A stretch of DNA of 64,000 nt from Bacillota bacterium (GTDB lineage Bacteria; Bacillota; Clostridia; Clostridiales; Clostridiaceae). Numbering within the stretch: position 1 is the first letter of the stretch; each line of letters opens with the position of its first letter. Positions 18,387 through 28,490 of the stretch are shown here, in pieces. The notes beneath the pieces were generated by a model. It had not been told where the DNA came from. It searched no databases and saw only the letters and a program-made list of their open reading frames with translations. The stretch covers positions 54,252 through 118,251 of the forward strand of contig JAJXWJ010000001.1 of assembly GCA_021781655.1 (NCBI GenBank), given 5' to 3'. The translations under genes and the position numbers were made by a program.

Positions 18387-19332
18387 AATAGTTGAAGTGA
18401 TTAAGAAAAGTAGCAGTATTGCTGTTACTTTTCATCAATCGCCAGATGGTGATTCATTAGGAAGTGCAACTGCTTTGATTTTTGCTCTTAGAAAGTTAAA
18501 TAAAGATGCATATATAATTTCAAAAGAAGCTTTTCCTGAAGTGTTTTCTTATCTTCCCAATATTTCAGAAGTTGATGGCAATTGCACTAATATAAAAGAA
18601 AATACCGATCTCTTAATAACCTTAGATTGTGGAGATATAAAAAGGTTGAATGCAAACCTAAATTTTGAAGGAAAAAAATATATAGTTGTAAATATTGATC
18701 ATCATATTTCAAATGAGAAATTTGGGGATATAAATTATATTGATACAAAAGCTGCTGCAGTTGGCGAAATAATTTATGATTTGATTCAATCTTTGGGAGT
18801 TGAGATAGATAAATATATTTCAACTGGTATATATACTTCTTTATTAACAGATACAGGCTCTTTTAGACATTCTAACACTACAGCAAAAACTCATGAGGTG
18901 GCAGCAAGCTTAAACAAAACGGGTTTTGATTTCAGCTCAATTCACAGAAATATTTTTGATAACAAAAAATTTAATATAATTAAATTACAAGGGCTTGTTA
19001 TTAATAATATGTATTTAACTGCAAATAAAAAAATTTGTGTTATGAAGATAACTGAAGAAATGTTGAAGAGTACACAATTGGTAGAAGTAGATAGTGCAGA
19101 GTTTGTATCTTTAGGTTTAAAAATTGATACTGTAGAAGTAGCTGTTCTTTTAAAGGAAAGAGAAGATACAGTAAAGGTTAGTTTAAGATCTAAAGATTAT
19201 GTGAATGTAAATAAAATCGCTACAGCCTTTGGAGGCGGTGGACACATTAAAGCTTCTGGAATTACAATGAACAATACTTTGGAAGAAGCTGAACAAATTT
19301 TAATTAATGAAATTGAAAAAGAGTTGATATAG
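18373..19332 (+). CDS. nrnA: Bifunctional oligoribonuclease / pAp phosphatase NrnA
   Basis: Degrades nano-RNAs and dephosphorylates 3'-phosphoadenosine 5'-phosphate. DHH motifs in order are SPDGDSLGS, LDCGD, NIDHHISN and DTGSFRHSNT, with the DHHA1 motif GGGGHIKASG near the C terminus. The ATG at 18373 is 10 bases after AAGGAG (18357-18362), which lies inside rbfA. Its position between rbfA and truB is the standard nrnA location in Firmicutes. It is the paralogue of the DHH gene at 4.4 kb. Confidence 0.94.
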   Translation: MTMNKIVEVIKKSSSIAVTFHQSPDGDSLGSATALIFALRKLNKDAYIISKEAFPEVFSYLPNISEVDGNCTNIKENTDLLITLDCGDIKRLNANLNFEGKKYIVVNIDHHISNEKFGDINYIDTKAAAVGEIIYDLIQSLGVEIDKYISTGIYTSLLTDTGSFRHSNTTAKTHEVAASLNKTGFDFSSIHRNIFDNKKFNIIKLQGLVINNMYLTANKKICVMKITEEMLKSTQLVEVDSAEFVSLGLKIDTVEVAVLLKEREDTVKVSLRSKDYVNVNKIATAFGGGGHIKASGITMNNTLEEAEQILINEIEKELI

Positions 19333-20202
19333 TTGGATGGAGTTATAAACATATACAAACCAGCGGGAATTACTTCCTTTGATGTAGTTAGAAAAGTCAA
19401 AAAAGTATGTGGAATAAAAAAGGTTGGACATACAGGAACGCTGGATCCATTAGCTACAGGTGTACTTCCTGTTTGTGTAGGGAAGGCTACTAAAATAGTT
19501 GATTATATAATGAATGACTTTAAAATTTACAATGCAGTTTTGAAGCTTGGAGAAGTTACCGATACTTACGATAAGGAAGGAAAAATTTTATCTTCCTCTC
19601 CTGTCAAGGTATCGGAAGAAGAAATAAAAAAAGCTGTTTTCAGCTTTGAAGGTGAAATAAATCAGGTTCCGCCTATGTATTCAGCACTTAAGGTTAATGG
19701 AAAAAAATTATATGAACTAGCAAGGCAAGGAATTGAAATAGAAAGAAAGGAAAGACAAATAACAATATATAAAATAGATATTGTTAGTATTGAATCTCCT
19801 TTTGTATCCATAAAGGTAAAATGCTCAAAGGGTACATATATTCGCTCCTTATGCTACGATATAGGCAACTATTTAAGTTGCGGTGCATATATGTGGAGTT
19901 TAGAAAGAGAATCTACTGGAAGCTTTAAAAAAGAAAATTCAATTATGTTAGATGAGCTTTCTAGTGAAAACATTGATAAGTTTATTTTACCTTTAGATAA
20001 GGCATTAGATATGTATGAAAAAATTACAGTTCTAAACAGCATGGAAAAATTGCTTATAAATGGTGCAGAAATTGGCGACCCTAGATTAATTCCGCCTATT
20101 AATGAAGGTGAAATTAAAAGGGTATATCTTGAAAATGGCAACTTTATTGGTATTGGTTTAAGATTAAATAATAAATTTAAAATAACTAAATTGTTGATAT
20201 AG
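19333..20202 (+). CDS. truB: tRNA pseudouridine(55) synthase TruB
   Basis: Makes pseudouridine 55 in the T-loop of tRNAs. The catalytic Asp is in VGHTGTLDPLATGVLP; MYSALKVNGKKLYELAR and KCSKGTYIRSLCYDIG are further TruB signatures. The start is TTG, directly after the nrnA stop codon; no in-frame ATG is near, and the upstream AAAGAG is weak, so translation may depend on coupling. It is followed by ribF after 10 bases. Confidence 0.95.
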   Translation: MDGVINIYKPAGITSFDVVRKVKKVCGIKKVGHTGTLDPLATGVLPVCVGKATKIVDYIMNDFKIYNAVLKLGEVTDTYDKEGKILSSSPVKVSEEEIKKAVFSFEGEINQVPPMYSALKVNGKKLYELARQGIEIERKERQITIYKIDIVSIESPFVSIKVKCSKGTYIRSLCYDIGNYLSCGAYMWSLERESTGSFKKENSIMLDELSSENIDKFILPLDKALDMYEKITVLNSMEKLLINGAEIGDPRLIPPINEGEIKRVYLENGNFIGIGLRLNNKFKITKLLI

Positions 20203-20212
20203 GAGTAAAAGT

Positions 20213-21139
20213 ATGATTGTATTACAGGATAATTTTTCAAGTAGATTACAATTTAATACGATTATTGCTCTAGGCAGTTTTGATGGTCTTCATACTGGTC
20301 ATTTAACTTTGATGAATAAAACAGTTGAGATAGCTAAAAGGAATAATGCTAAAAGTATGGTATTTACTTTTGTTAATCACCCATTAACGGTAATTGATAA
20401 AAAAAGAGCTCCAAAGCTTATTATGGATAATGAAACTAAAATTGAACTACTTGAAAAATTAAATATCGATATCACGGTATTTGCAGAGTTTAATGAAAGT
20501 TTTATGAAACTTTTAGCTAAAGATTTTATTCTAAATTTAATAGAAGTATATAATTGCACTGGAATAGTAGTCGGTTTTAATCACAGATTTGGATATAAAA
20601 ACTATGGAGATATTGAGCTTTTAAAAAAATTAAGTGAGCAGTACGGATTTACCCTTTATATTGAAAATCCTATTACTCATAATGGTGATGTAATAAGCAG
20701 TACAAAGATAAGAAATTTGCTTTTAGAAGGCTATGTAGAAGAAGCAAATACCATGCTTTTGCATCCATATATGTTAAAGGGCAAAGTTATTCATGGTAAA
20801 AACATAGGAGGAAAGCTTCTAGGTTTTCCAACTGCAAATTTACAATATGATGATAATTTTGTAATTCCTAAAATAGGGGTTTATTACACTGCGGTAGAGG
20901 TATCCAAAAAATTATATAAAGGTATAACGAATGTTGGAACAAATCCAACTATAGGTGAAAATCCAATTACAATTGAAACCTTTATTTTAGATTTCAATAA
21001 TGATATATACGATGATAAAATAAAAGTATATTTTATAAAGAAGATTAGAGAACAAGTGAAATTTACTTCCTTGGATGAACTAAAGAGTCAACTTTATAAA
21101 GATAAAAGCTTTGCAGAAAAACAAATTTTAAAAATATAG
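20213..21139 (+). CDS. ribF: Bifunctional riboflavin kinase / FAD synthetase RibF
   Basis: Converts riboflavin to FMN and then FAD. The N-terminal nucleotidyltransferase domain has ALGSFDGLHTGHL and later ISSTKIRNLL. The C-terminal flavokinase domain (from about residue 180) has GKNIGGKLLGFPTANLQ and TNVGTNPT. At 308 residues it is full length. No FMN riboswitch is seen upstream, as expected for an internal operon gene. Confidence 0.95.
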   Translation: MIVLQDNFSSRLQFNTIIALGSFDGLHTGHLTLMNKTVEIAKRNNAKSMVFTFVNHPLTVIDKKRAPKLIMDNETKIELLEKLNIDITVFAEFNESFMKLLAKDFILNLIEVYNCTGIVVGFNHRFGYKNYGDIELLKKLSEQYGFTLYIENPITHNGDVISSTKIRNLLLEGYVEEANTMLLHPYMLKGKVIHGKNIGGKLLGFPTANLQYDDNFVIPKIGVYYTAVEVSKKLYKGITNVGTNPTIGENPITIETFILDFNNDIYDDKIKVYFIKKIREQVKFTSLDELKSQLYKDKSFAEKQILKI

Positions 21140-21149
21140 AATAAAATAA

Positions 21150-21178
21150 TTTACATGTAAAACCTTATTTGCTATAAT
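21150..21178 (+). promoter_or_regulatory. Putative promoter of rpsO
   Basis: TTTACA (21150-21155) and TATAAT (21173-21178) with a 17-base spacer, just downstream of the ribF stop. The -35 lies in a TTTACATGTAAA palindrome. Confidence 0.7.
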
Positions 21179-21183
21179 GAACT

Positions 21184-21264
21184 TTAGGAACCTTTTCCTA
21201 AGTTTATTGATTGACCGACGGTATTCTTGGAAAAAGGGGATAATAATTTGGAGGTGTCGAAACA
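21184..21264 (+). promoter_or_regulatory. rpsO 5' leader, possible S15 autoregulatory RNA
   Basis: The leader between promoter and rpsO can form a TTAGGAA/TTCCTAA hairpin (from 21185). Alternatively CCTTTTCCTAAG (21191-21202) can pair with CTTGGAAAAAGG (21226-21237). Competing structures before rpsO fit S15 feedback, known in many bacteria with varied RNA folds. No exact match to a known class is claimed. Confidence 0.4.
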
Positions 21265-21528
21265 ATGGATAAAGCGACAAAAGAAAGAATAATAGCTGAA
21301 TACAGCAGACATGAAGGAGATACAGGTTCTCCAGAAGTGCAAATTGCATTATTAACAGAAAGAATCAATCAATTAAATGCTCATTTAAATGTTCACAAAA
21401 AAGATCACCATTCAAGAAGAGGTCTTTTAATGATGGTTGGACAAAGAAGAGGTCTTCTAAACTACTTAACAAGAGAAGACATTGAAAGATATCGTGCTGT
21501 TATTAAAAAACTAGGTTTAAGAAAATAA
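21265..21528 (+). CDS. rpsO: 30S ribosomal protein S15
   Basis: An 87-residue S15 with the conserved [30 protein letters not shown] and RRGLLNYL segments that contact the 16S three-way junction. A GGAGGTG ribosome binding site precedes the ATG. It has its own promoter and is followed by a terminator, then pnp, the usual pairing in bacteria. Confidence 0.98.
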   Translation: MDKATKERIIAEYSRHEGDTGSPEVQIALLTERINQLNAHLNVHKKDHHSRRGLLMMVGQRRGLLNYLTREDIERYRAVIKKLGLRK

Positions 21529-21533
21529 TTCAG

Positions 21534-21560
21534 TAGAGCGGTTTGTACCGCTCTATTGTT
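21534..21560 (+). terminator. Intrinsic terminator after rpsO
   Basis: Perfect nine-base-pair stem TAGAGCGGT (21534-21542) and ACCGCTCTA (21547-21555), loop TTGT, followed by TTGTTTT. It may allow partial read-through into pnp. Confidence 0.85.
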
Positions 21561-21639
21561 TTAGAAAATCATTACATACAAATATTAAATTTTTACAATA
21601 ATATAAACAAGTATTAAATTTTATTGGGGAGGAATAACA

Positions 21640-23751
21640 ATGAGTCATGTTCTAGAAACAACTGTGGCTGGTAGAAAATTAAAAGTAGAATTTGGTAAAG
21701 TAGGTAGACTTTCTGATTGTGCTATTTTTATGAGCTATGGAGACACAGTAATATTAACAAATGTTAATGCTTCAGAAAAACCAAGAGATGGAATAGATTT
21801 TTTTCCTTTAAGTGTGGAGTATGAAGAAAGACTTTATTCTGTCGGTAAAATACCAGGCGGATTTATAAAAAGAGAAGGTAGACCTTCTGAAAGAGCAATA
21901 CTAAATGCAAGAGCAATAGATAGACCTTTAAGACCTCTTTTCCCGAAAGGATATAGAAATGATGTTCAGGTCATTTGTACTGTTGTTTCAGTTGAACAAG
22001 ATAATGCACCGGATATTTTAGCTATGAACAGTGCATCAATGGCACTTTGTCTATCAAGTATTCCTTTTACAACTCCAGTTGGAACAGTTTCCGTTGGTTT
22101 AATTGATGGTGAAATAATTTTAAACCCTACAGCTAGTCAAAGAGAAAAAAGCTCTTTAAACTTAACAGTTTGTGCAACTAAGGAAAGAGTAATGATGATT
22201 GAAGCTGGAGGAGATGAAATTCCAGAAGAAGTAATGTTAAAGGCAATAGATTTTGGATTTAATGAATGCCAAAAACTAGTACGATTCCAAGAAGAAGCTA
22301 TGGAAAAGTTTGGTAAGAAAAAACTAGAACCAGTTTTGTATACAGTAGATGAAAATATTGCAAATGATGTTAAAGAATTTGCTTTCGATATGCTTAAAGA
22401 AGCTATGTACATAACTGATAGAGATGAAAGAAACGCAAAACTAGATGAAATAAATAGTAAAATCAAAGAACAATTTTCTGAAAGGTATCCTGATGGAGGT
22501 TCTCAAATTGGCGAAGTAGTTTATAACTTACAAAAGAAAATTGTAAGAAATATGCTTTTAAAAGAGAGAAGAAGACCAGATGGAAGAGCTTTTGATGAAA
22601 TTAGAAAAATAAGCTGTGAAGTTGGAATCTTACCAAGAACTCATGGTACTGGTCTATTTACAAGAGGGTTGACTCAGGTAATGACAGTAGCAACTATTGG
22701 TGCTCTTGGTGATGTTCAGATTCTTGATGGCTTAGGTGCTGAAGAATCAAAACGATATATGCATCATTACAATTTTCCATCCTATTCTACAGGTGAAGTA
22801 AAGCCTTTAAGAGGACCAGGAAGAAGAGAAATTGGTCACGGTGCATTAGCAGAAAAAGCACTTGAACCACTAATTCCATCTGAAGAAGTTTTCCCTTATA
22901 CAGTTAGATTAGTTTCTGAAGTATTAAGTTCAAACGGATCAACTTCTCAGGCAAGTGTATGTGCAAGTACTTTGGCTTTATTAGATGCAGGAGTACCTAT
23001 AAAGAGACCAGCTGCAGGAATTGCTATGGGACTTATAACTAGTGAAGATTTATCAGAAGAAGAGGTATTTACAGATATACAAGGAATCGAAGACTTTTTT
23101 GGAGATATGGACTTTAAGGTTGCAGGTACTGAAGTTGGTATAACTTCAATACAAGTTGATACTAAAATTCATGGTTTATCAAAATATTGCATTACTAAAT
23201 CAATAAACGATGCTAGAAAAGCTAGATTATTTATTTTAGATAAAATAAAAGATTGCATTCCAAAGGAAAGAGCTGAGATGTCACAATATGCTCCTAGAGC
23301 ATATACTATAAATATCGATCCTGAAAAGATAAGAGACGTTATTGGAACTGGTGGTAAAACAATTAATAAGATAATAGCAGAAACAGGTGTTAAGATAGAC
23401 ATAAAGGAAGATGGAAAAGTTTTTGTAATGTCTAATGATAGTATAGGTGCTAATAAAGCTTTAAAAATAATAGACGATTTAACTAGAGAAATAAAACCAG
23501 GAGAAATATATCTTGGTAAGGTTACTAAAATAACTACTTTTGGTGCTTTTGTAGAAATTCTTCCTGGAAAAGAAGGTTTGGTTCATATTTCAAAATTAGA
23601 TGTTAATAGAGTAAATAAAGTAGAAGATATAGTTTCTGTTGGTGATGAGATATTAGTAAAGGTAACAGAAATAGATAATCAAGGTAGAATTAACCTTTCA
23701 AGAAAAGATGCTATAAAGGATTCTGAAGCAGAAGCAGAAAAAAATGAGTAA
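21640..23751 (+). CDS. pnp: Polyribonucleotide nucleotidyltransferase (PNPase)
   Basis: Phosphorolytic 3'-5' exoribonuclease and RNA polymerase of mRNA turnover. The 703-residue protein has two RNase PH domains (about residues 10-140 and 310-540; active-site segments include [12 protein letters not shown]), a KH domain ([20 protein letters not shown]) and a C-terminal S1 domain ([21 protein letters not shown]). A GGGGAGG ribosome binding site is present. It lies downstream of rpsO and upstream of ymxH, as in Bacillus and Clostridium. Confidence 0.98.
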   Translation: MSHVLETTVAGRKLKVEFGKVGRLSDCAIFMSYGDTVILTNVNASEKPRDGIDFFPLSVEYEERLYSVGKIPGGFIKREGRPSERAILNARAIDRPLRPLFPKGYRNDVQVICTVVSVEQDNAPDILAMNSASMALCLSSIPFTTPVGTVSVGLIDGEIILNPTASQREKSSLNLTVCATKERVMMIEAGGDEIPEEVMLKAIDFGFNECQKLVRFQEEAMEKFGKKKLEPVLYTVDENIANDVKEFAFDMLKEAMYITDRDERNAKLDEINSKIKEQFSERYPDGGSQIGEVVYNLQKKIVRNMLLKERRRPDGRAFDEIRKISCEVGILPRTHGTGLFTRGLTQVMTVATIGALGDVQILDGLGAEESKRYMHHYNFPSYSTGEVKPLRGPGRREIGHGALAEKALEPLIPSEEVFPYTVRLVSEVLSSNGSTSQASVCASTLALLDAGVPIKRPAAGIAMGLITSEDLSEEEVFTDIQGIEDFFGDMDFKVAGTEVGITSIQVDTKIHGLSKYCITKSINDARKARLFILDKIKDCIPKERAEMSQYAPRAYTINIDPEKIRDVIGTGGKTINKIIAETGVKIDIKEDGKVFVMSNDSIGANKALKIIDDLTREIKPGEIYLGKVTKITTFGAFVEILPGKEGLVHISKLDVNRVNKVEDIVSVGDEILVKVTEIDNQGRINLSRKDAIKDSEAEAEKNE

Positions 23752-23758
23752 AGTGATA

Positions 23759-23788
23759 GAAGGGCATTTTTGCCTTTTTATTTTTTTA
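23759..23788 (+). terminator. Intrinsic terminator after pnp
   Basis: A short stem AAGG(G)CA / TGCCTT with one bulged G, followed by a long T-rich run (TTTTTATTTTTTT). Confidence 0.7.
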
Positions 23789-23856
23789 AATTTAAAGTAA
23801 TCTTTCTCCAATAATAACATAGTATAATAATACGAAGTTTGTTTTGGAGGAAGTTA

Positions 23857-24132
23857 ATGGATTCAAATGTAAGGCTTTATAGTGAAATAGAAGGCTATGA
23901 AATTGTTAATGTAAACGATGGTGAAAAATATTGTTCCCTTTCAAATCATGATATAATAGTAGATGATGAGGGTAATATGAAAAGTTTAGTGTTAAATAAA
24001 TCAGCTGGAGCTATTAATTTTTTTAGTAAAAATGACTACTATGAATTACCTTTTAACTTAGTAAAAAAAATAGGAGCAAAAACTATCATTATTGATGCTA
24101 AAGAAGATCAATTTATTAAGGCCCATTTATAA
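23857..24132 (+). CDS. ymxH: YlmC/YmxH family sporulation protein (PRC-barrel)
   Basis: A 91-residue PRC-barrel-like protein of the YlmC/YmxH family, linked to sporulation by its phylogenetic spread; the molecular role is unknown. Recognised by YSEIEGYEIVNVNDGEKYC and VKKIGAKTIIID. The ATG at 23857 follows GGAGG; an in-frame TTG at 23839 lies before that site. A TATAAT at 23823-23828 could be its own -10 but no good -35 was found. dapG follows after 16 bases. Confidence 0.87.
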   Translation: MDSNVRLYSEIEGYEIVNVNDGEKYCSLSNHDIIVDDEGNMKSLVLNKSAGAINFFSKNDYYELPFNLVKKIGAKTIIIDAKEDQFIKAHL

Positions 24133-24148
24133 TTTTTTGGAGGTAAAT

Positions 24149-25342
24149 ATGAAAATAATCATACAAAAATTTGGGGGCACTTCCCTTTCCTCTAAAGAAA
24201 GTAGACAAAAGGCAGTTGAAAAGATAGTTTTTATAAAAAATAAAGGGTATTCACCAGTAGTTGTAGTTTCGGCTATGGGTAGGAAAGGTGATTATTATTC
24301 TACAGATACTTTACTTTCATTTTTAAATGACGAATTTATAAAAAATAATAAAAAAGCAGTTGATTTATTATTAAATACTGGTGAAATAATTAGTTCTGTT
24401 ATTATGTGTAAAGAGTTATATGAAGTTGGTATATCAGCTATGCCAATGACTGGTGGACAGGCTGGAATAATTACTGATAATTGTTTTGGGAATGCAAAAG
24501 TTTTAACAGTGAAAACTAATAATATTTTAGAAATAATTAATTGTGGAAAAGTACCTGTAGTATCTGGTTTCCAAGGTGAAACGGAAACTGGTGATTATAC
24601 AACTATTGGACGTGGAGGTAGTGATACTACCGCAGCAATTTTAGGTGCAGTTCTTAAAGCTGAAAAGATAGAAATATATACCGATGTAGACGGTATTATG
24701 ACTGCCGATCCTAAAATAGTAAAAGATGCTACATTAATTGAACAGATGAGTTATGATGAACTATTTAATCTTGCAGCTTTAGGTGCAAAGGTAATTCATC
24801 AAAAGGCTGCTAAAATTGCGGCAGATTCCAAAATACCTTTAACCATAAAAAATACATTCAATTATGGCACTGGTACGTCAGTATCAAATTCTAAAGAAAT
24901 ATATTGTGACAAATTAATTACTGCAATTACTCATATTGATAACAGAGTTCAAATTTCTATTTTTTATGAAGATAATAAATTAAACAATAATTATTTTGAA
25001 GTTTTGAATGAACTATCGATAAATGATATAAGTATAGATTTAATTAATGTTTTTACAGATAGAAAAATTTTTACTATCGACCAAATGGAACTTAAAAAAC
25101 TAGATTTAATTTTAAAAGATTTAAATTTAAAATATAACTATAGAGATAACTGTAGTAAAATTTCATTAATAGGAAGTGGAATGAGAGGCATACCAGGTGT
25201 AATGGCAAAAATATTAAAAACTCTTAAAGATGAAAAAATAGAAATATTACAAACTTCTGATTCTCACACAACGATTTGGTGTCTTATTCCATCTGAGTAT
25301 ACTGTTTCTGCAATAATTGCACTTCATAACGTATTTAATTGA
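24149..25342 (+). CDS. dapG: Aspartate kinase
   Basis: First step of the aspartate family (lysine, diaminopimelate, threonine, methionine). The kinase domain starts KFGGTSLSS and includes TTIGRGGSDTTAAILGAVL and YTDVDGIMTADPKIV. Two ACT domains follow from about residue 260, with SLIGSGMRGIPGVMAKIL and the ILQTSDSHTTIWCLI end. The 397-residue length and the neighbourhood (after ymxH) point to the DapG type, which supplies diaminopimelate in sporulating Firmicutes. The start is fixed by TTGGAGG. No lysine riboswitch is seen. Confidence 0.93.
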   Translation: MKIIIQKFGGTSLSSKESRQKAVEKIVFIKNKGYSPVVVVSAMGRKGDYYSTDTLLSFLNDEFIKNNKKAVDLLLNTGEIISSVIMCKELYEVGISAMPMTGGQAGIITDNCFGNAKVLTVKTNNILEIINCGKVPVVSGFQGETETGDYTTIGRGGSDTTAAILGAVLKAEKIEIYTDVDGIMTADPKIVKDATLIEQMSYDELFNLAALGAKVIHQKAAKIAADSKIPLTIKNTFNYGTGTSVSNSKEIYCDKLITAITHIDNRVQISIFYEDNKLNNNYFEVLNELSINDISIDLINVFTDRKIFTIDQMELKKLDLILKDLNLKYNYRDNCSKISLIGSGMRGIPGVMAKILKTLKDEKIEILQTSDSHTTIWCLIPSEYTVSAIIALHNVFN

Positions 25343-25392
25343 ATATTATCTCTCCTATGTGCACACAATAATTGTAACTAGGAGGGATATTT

Positions 25393-26088
25393 GTGGCAAA
25401 AGTAAAAAGTAAAACTAAAATTAAAGATGACAATAATGAAATGGCTAATATAAAAGAACTTGGAATCGATAATGTACCAGAAGAAGATGACGAAAGAATA
25501 TTTGTTCTTCCGATAATAGGTCAAGTGGAAGGTCATATGGCCTTGCCTCCTGAAACTAAAACAACTAAATATGAGCATGTAATTCCGGAACTTGTATCAA
25601 TAGAAAGAAGCAATAAGGTTGAAGGTGTGCTTATAATTTTAAATACAGTTGGTGGAGACGTTGAAGCAGGTCTTGCTATTGCTGAGATGATAAGAAGTCT
25701 TTCAAAGACTACAGTATCTCTTGTTATTGGTGGTGGTCATTCTATTGGGGTACCTTTAGCAACAGCTGCTGATTATTCTTTTATATCGCCAAGTGCAACA
25801 ATGATAGTCCATCCTATAAGAATGAATGGGTTAGTAGTTGGGGTTCCTCAAACTTTTGATTATTTTAATAAGATGCAAGAAAGAATAATTGAGTTTATTA
25901 CTAGAACTTCGCAAATAGATAAGGAAACACTAAGAAGATTAATGCTTCAAAGTGAGGAATTGTTAAATGATATGGGGACTATATTAATAGGGAAGCAGGC
26001 AGTAAATTATGGGCTAATAAATGAAGTAGGTGGAATTAAAGAGGCATTATCAAAGTTAGACCAATTGATTTCACAAAATCATAAGTAA
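25393..26088 (+). CDS. tepA: ClpP-like serine protease TepA (YmfB)
   Basis: Cytoplasmic ClpP-fold protease, called translocation-enhancing protein in B. subtilis. The 231-residue protein has NTVGGDVEAGLAIAEMI, the nucleophile Ser in GGGHSIGVPLATAAD and the catalytic His in ATMIVHPIRM. The start is GTG at 25393, 7 bases after AGGAGGG. It lies directly before ftsK/spoIIIE, the same order as ymfB-spoIIIE. Confidence 0.9.
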   Translation: MAKVKSKTKIKDDNNEMANIKELGIDNVPEEDDERIFVLPIIGQVEGHMALPPETKTTKYEHVIPELVSIERSNKVEGVLIILNTVGGDVEAGLAIAEMIRSLSKTTVSLVIGGGHSIGVPLATAADYSFISPSATMIVHPIRMNGLVVGVPQTFDYFNKMQERIIEFITRTSQIDKETLRRLMLQSEELLNDMGTILIGKQAVNYGLINEVGGIKEALSKLDQLISQNHK

Positions 26089-26128
26089 TAAAACTTATGA
26101 TTACTAATTTAAGAATAGAGGTGATTTT

Positions 26129-28348
26129 ATGGCCAGAAGAAATACTAGAAATGCTAAAAATAGTATTAAAAATAGTATCTATAACGATATAATAGGAATT
26201 ATTTTTGTTTCATTAGGGTTGCTTATTATTTTTAGCCTTTTTTTTACTGCTAAAGCAGGAATTCTTGGATACATTATTAGCAAAGTTTTATTTTTCTTAA
26301 TAGGTATAGGAACATATATTTTCCCATTTATTTTAATTTCAATCGGGTTTTGCTATATTGCAAAAAAAGGGAATTTCGTTTTTAACAGTAGATTTTATGG
26401 TATTTTTCTTGCTGTAGTTGTAACTGAATTAACTATAATGATGGTTAATTTAGGCAATTATTATAATGGACAACTGCCTCAAGCTATTACAAGTATTTAT
26501 AATGCTACAAAAGCGTTGCACGGAGGGGTTATATCCATGTTAATAGATATACCTTTAAATAAGCTTTTTGGAAATGGAGCATATGTAATTTTTGCGTGCA
26601 TTTATGTTGTTGCTTTTGTATTAATATATCAAAAGTCGGTTTTTGATGTAATTAGAAGTATTATAGGGAAAAATAAAGGTAAAATAAAATTTAAACAAAA
26701 ACCAAAAGACACTACATTAAGAAATATTGCAGTTGAAGAATATAAAGAAAAGGATAATTCTCATAAAATAAAAATAATAGACTTTATGAAGACAGCAAGT
26801 TTGTTTAAAGAAGAAGAAAAAATGGAAGATGAGCATGAGGAAATAAATATAAAGGATAGCAACGAGGCAACTTTTGCCAGTGAAGAATTTGAGAAAGAAA
26901 TTGAAAATAATTGTATTAAAAATGTTGATATGGAATATAACCTTCCCAAACTGGATTTGTTAAATGATAATGAGCAGTCCAAAATGAAAAATGGAGATAA
27001 AAAAGAGCTTTTGACTAGTGCTACTAAGCTTACAGATACGTTAAGTAGCTTTGGTGTGGAAGCTAAAGTTTTGCAAGTTACTAGAGGGCCTTCAGTAACT
27101 CGTTATGAACTGCAGCCGAATTCAGGAGTAAAGGTTAGCAAAATAGTAAATCTTTCTGATGACATAGCACTTAATTTAGCATCTTCAGGTGTTAGAATTG
27201 AAGCTCCAATACCTGGAAAAGCTGCAATCGGAATAGAAGTTCCTAATAAAGAATTAACACCTGTATATTTAAAGGAAGTATTAGAATCTGAAGCTTTTTT
27301 TAATTCTAAAAGCAGAGTGGCAGCAGGTCTTGGTAAAGACATTGGCGGAAATTGTGTAATAGCAGATCTTGCAAAGATGCCTCACGTTTTGATTGCAGGA
27401 GCCACAGGTTCAGGAAAAAGTGTGTGCATTAACACATTAATTATAAGTATTTTGTACAAATATTCACCAGAGGATGTACGGCTTTTGATGATCGATCCAA
27501 AGGTAGTTGAACTTAGTGTTTATAACGGAATACCACATTTATTGATACCGGTTGTTACTGATCCTAAAAAAGCCGCTGGAGCATTAAATTGGGCTGTTAA
27601 TGAAATGACAAAGAGATACAAAATGTTTGCTGATAATAATGTGAGAAATATAGAAGGCTATAATGAACTTTATGAAAAGGGCAAAATTGATAATAAACTT
27701 CCTTGGATTGTAATGATAATAGACGAACTTGCAGATCTAATGATGGTTTGCCCAAATGATATTGAAGATTACATAGGTAGATTAGCACAAATGGCTAGAG
27801 CAGCAGGAATGCATCTAGTAATAGCAACACAAAGGCCTTCTGTTGATGTTATTACCGGTGTAATTAAAGCTAATATTCCTTCTAGAATATCTTTTGCAGT
27901 ATCTAGCCAAATCGACTCAAGGACTATATTAGATATGTCAGGTGCGGAAAAACTTTTAGGAAAAGGTGATATGCTATTCTATCCTTTAGGTGAAGCTAAG
28001 CCTATAAGAATACAAGGGGCATTCATTTCAGAAGAGGAAGTTGAAAGAGTAGTTTCATTTATAAAAAATCAAAGTGAAGAAGCAAAATACGAAGAACAAA
28101 TTATTGAGGAAATAAATAACAATGTAACAAAAGCGGATAATTCTGACGACGAAGATGAACTTTTTGATGAGGCGGTGAAGTTTGTAGTAGAATACGGACA
28201 AGCATCTACTTCATTTATACAAAGGAAATTAAAAATTGGATACAATAGAGCTGCAAGAATTATGGAGCAATTGGAGCAAAAAAATATTATTTCTAAAAGG
28301 GATGGAAGTAAACCAAGAAATATTCTGATAGGCAAAGATGACAATTAA
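26129..28348 (+). CDS. ftsK: DNA translocase FtsK/SpoIIIE
   Basis: Septal ATPase that pumps chromosomal DNA during division or into the forespore. The 739-residue protein has four N-terminal membrane helices, a short acidic linker (about residues 190-290, shorter than in E. coli FtsK), the motor domain with GATGSGKSVC and MIIDELADLMM, and a C-terminal winged-helix gamma domain (QASTSFIQRKLKIGYNRAARIME) that reads KOPS/SRS orientation sites. It is preceded by tepA; the context matches spoIIIE of Bacillus. Confidence 0.96.
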   Translation: MARRNTRNAKNSIKNSIYNDIIGIIFVSLGLLIIFSLFFTAKAGILGYIISKVLFFLIGIGTYIFPFILISIGFCYIAKKGNFVFNSRFYGIFLAVVVTELTIMMVNLGNYYNGQLPQAITSIYNATKALHGGVISMLIDIPLNKLFGNGAYVIFACIYVVAFVLIYQKSVFDVIRSIIGKNKGKIKFKQKPKDTTLRNIAVEEYKEKDNSHKIKIIDFMKTASLFKEEEKMEDEHEEINIKDSNEATFASEEFEKEIENNCIKNVDMEYNLPKLDLLNDNEQSKMKNGDKKELLTSATKLTDTLSSFGVEAKVLQVTRGPSVTRYELQPNSGVKVSKIVNLSDDIALNLASSGVRIEAPIPGKAAIGIEVPNKELTPVYLKEVLESEAFFNSKSRVAAGLGKDIGGNCVIADLAKMPHVLIAGATGSGKSVCINTLIISILYKYSPEDVRLLMIDPKVVELSVYNGIPHLLIPVVTDPKKAAGALNWAVNEMTKRYKMFADNNVRNIEGYNELYEKGKIDNKLPWIVMIIDELADLMMVCPNDIEDYIGRLAQMARAAGMHLVIATQRPSVDVITGVIKANIPSRISFAVSSQIDSRTILDMSGAEKLLGKGDMLFYPLGEAKPIRIQGAFISEEEVERVVSFIKNQSEEAKYEEQIIEEINNNVTKADNSDDEDELFDEAVKFVVEYGQASTSFIQRKLKIGYNRAARIMEQLEQKNIISKRDGSKPRNILIGKDDN

Positions 28349-28490
28349 GTAAAATATTACCTGGGAAATATTTCGGCTTTTTATTTCCTAAATTAGTTTG
28401 AATATTTTTTGAAATTTTATAATAAGTTATTGTTTAAAAACAATTTTAGAATTACAATTGTTTTATTAATATATACTAGGAGGATTTTAG

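Noticed and set aside
24133..24148. Lysine riboswitch before the aspartate kinase gene
   Set aside because: Only 16 bases separate it from ymxH, and no aptamer-like structure is present upstream of ymxH either.
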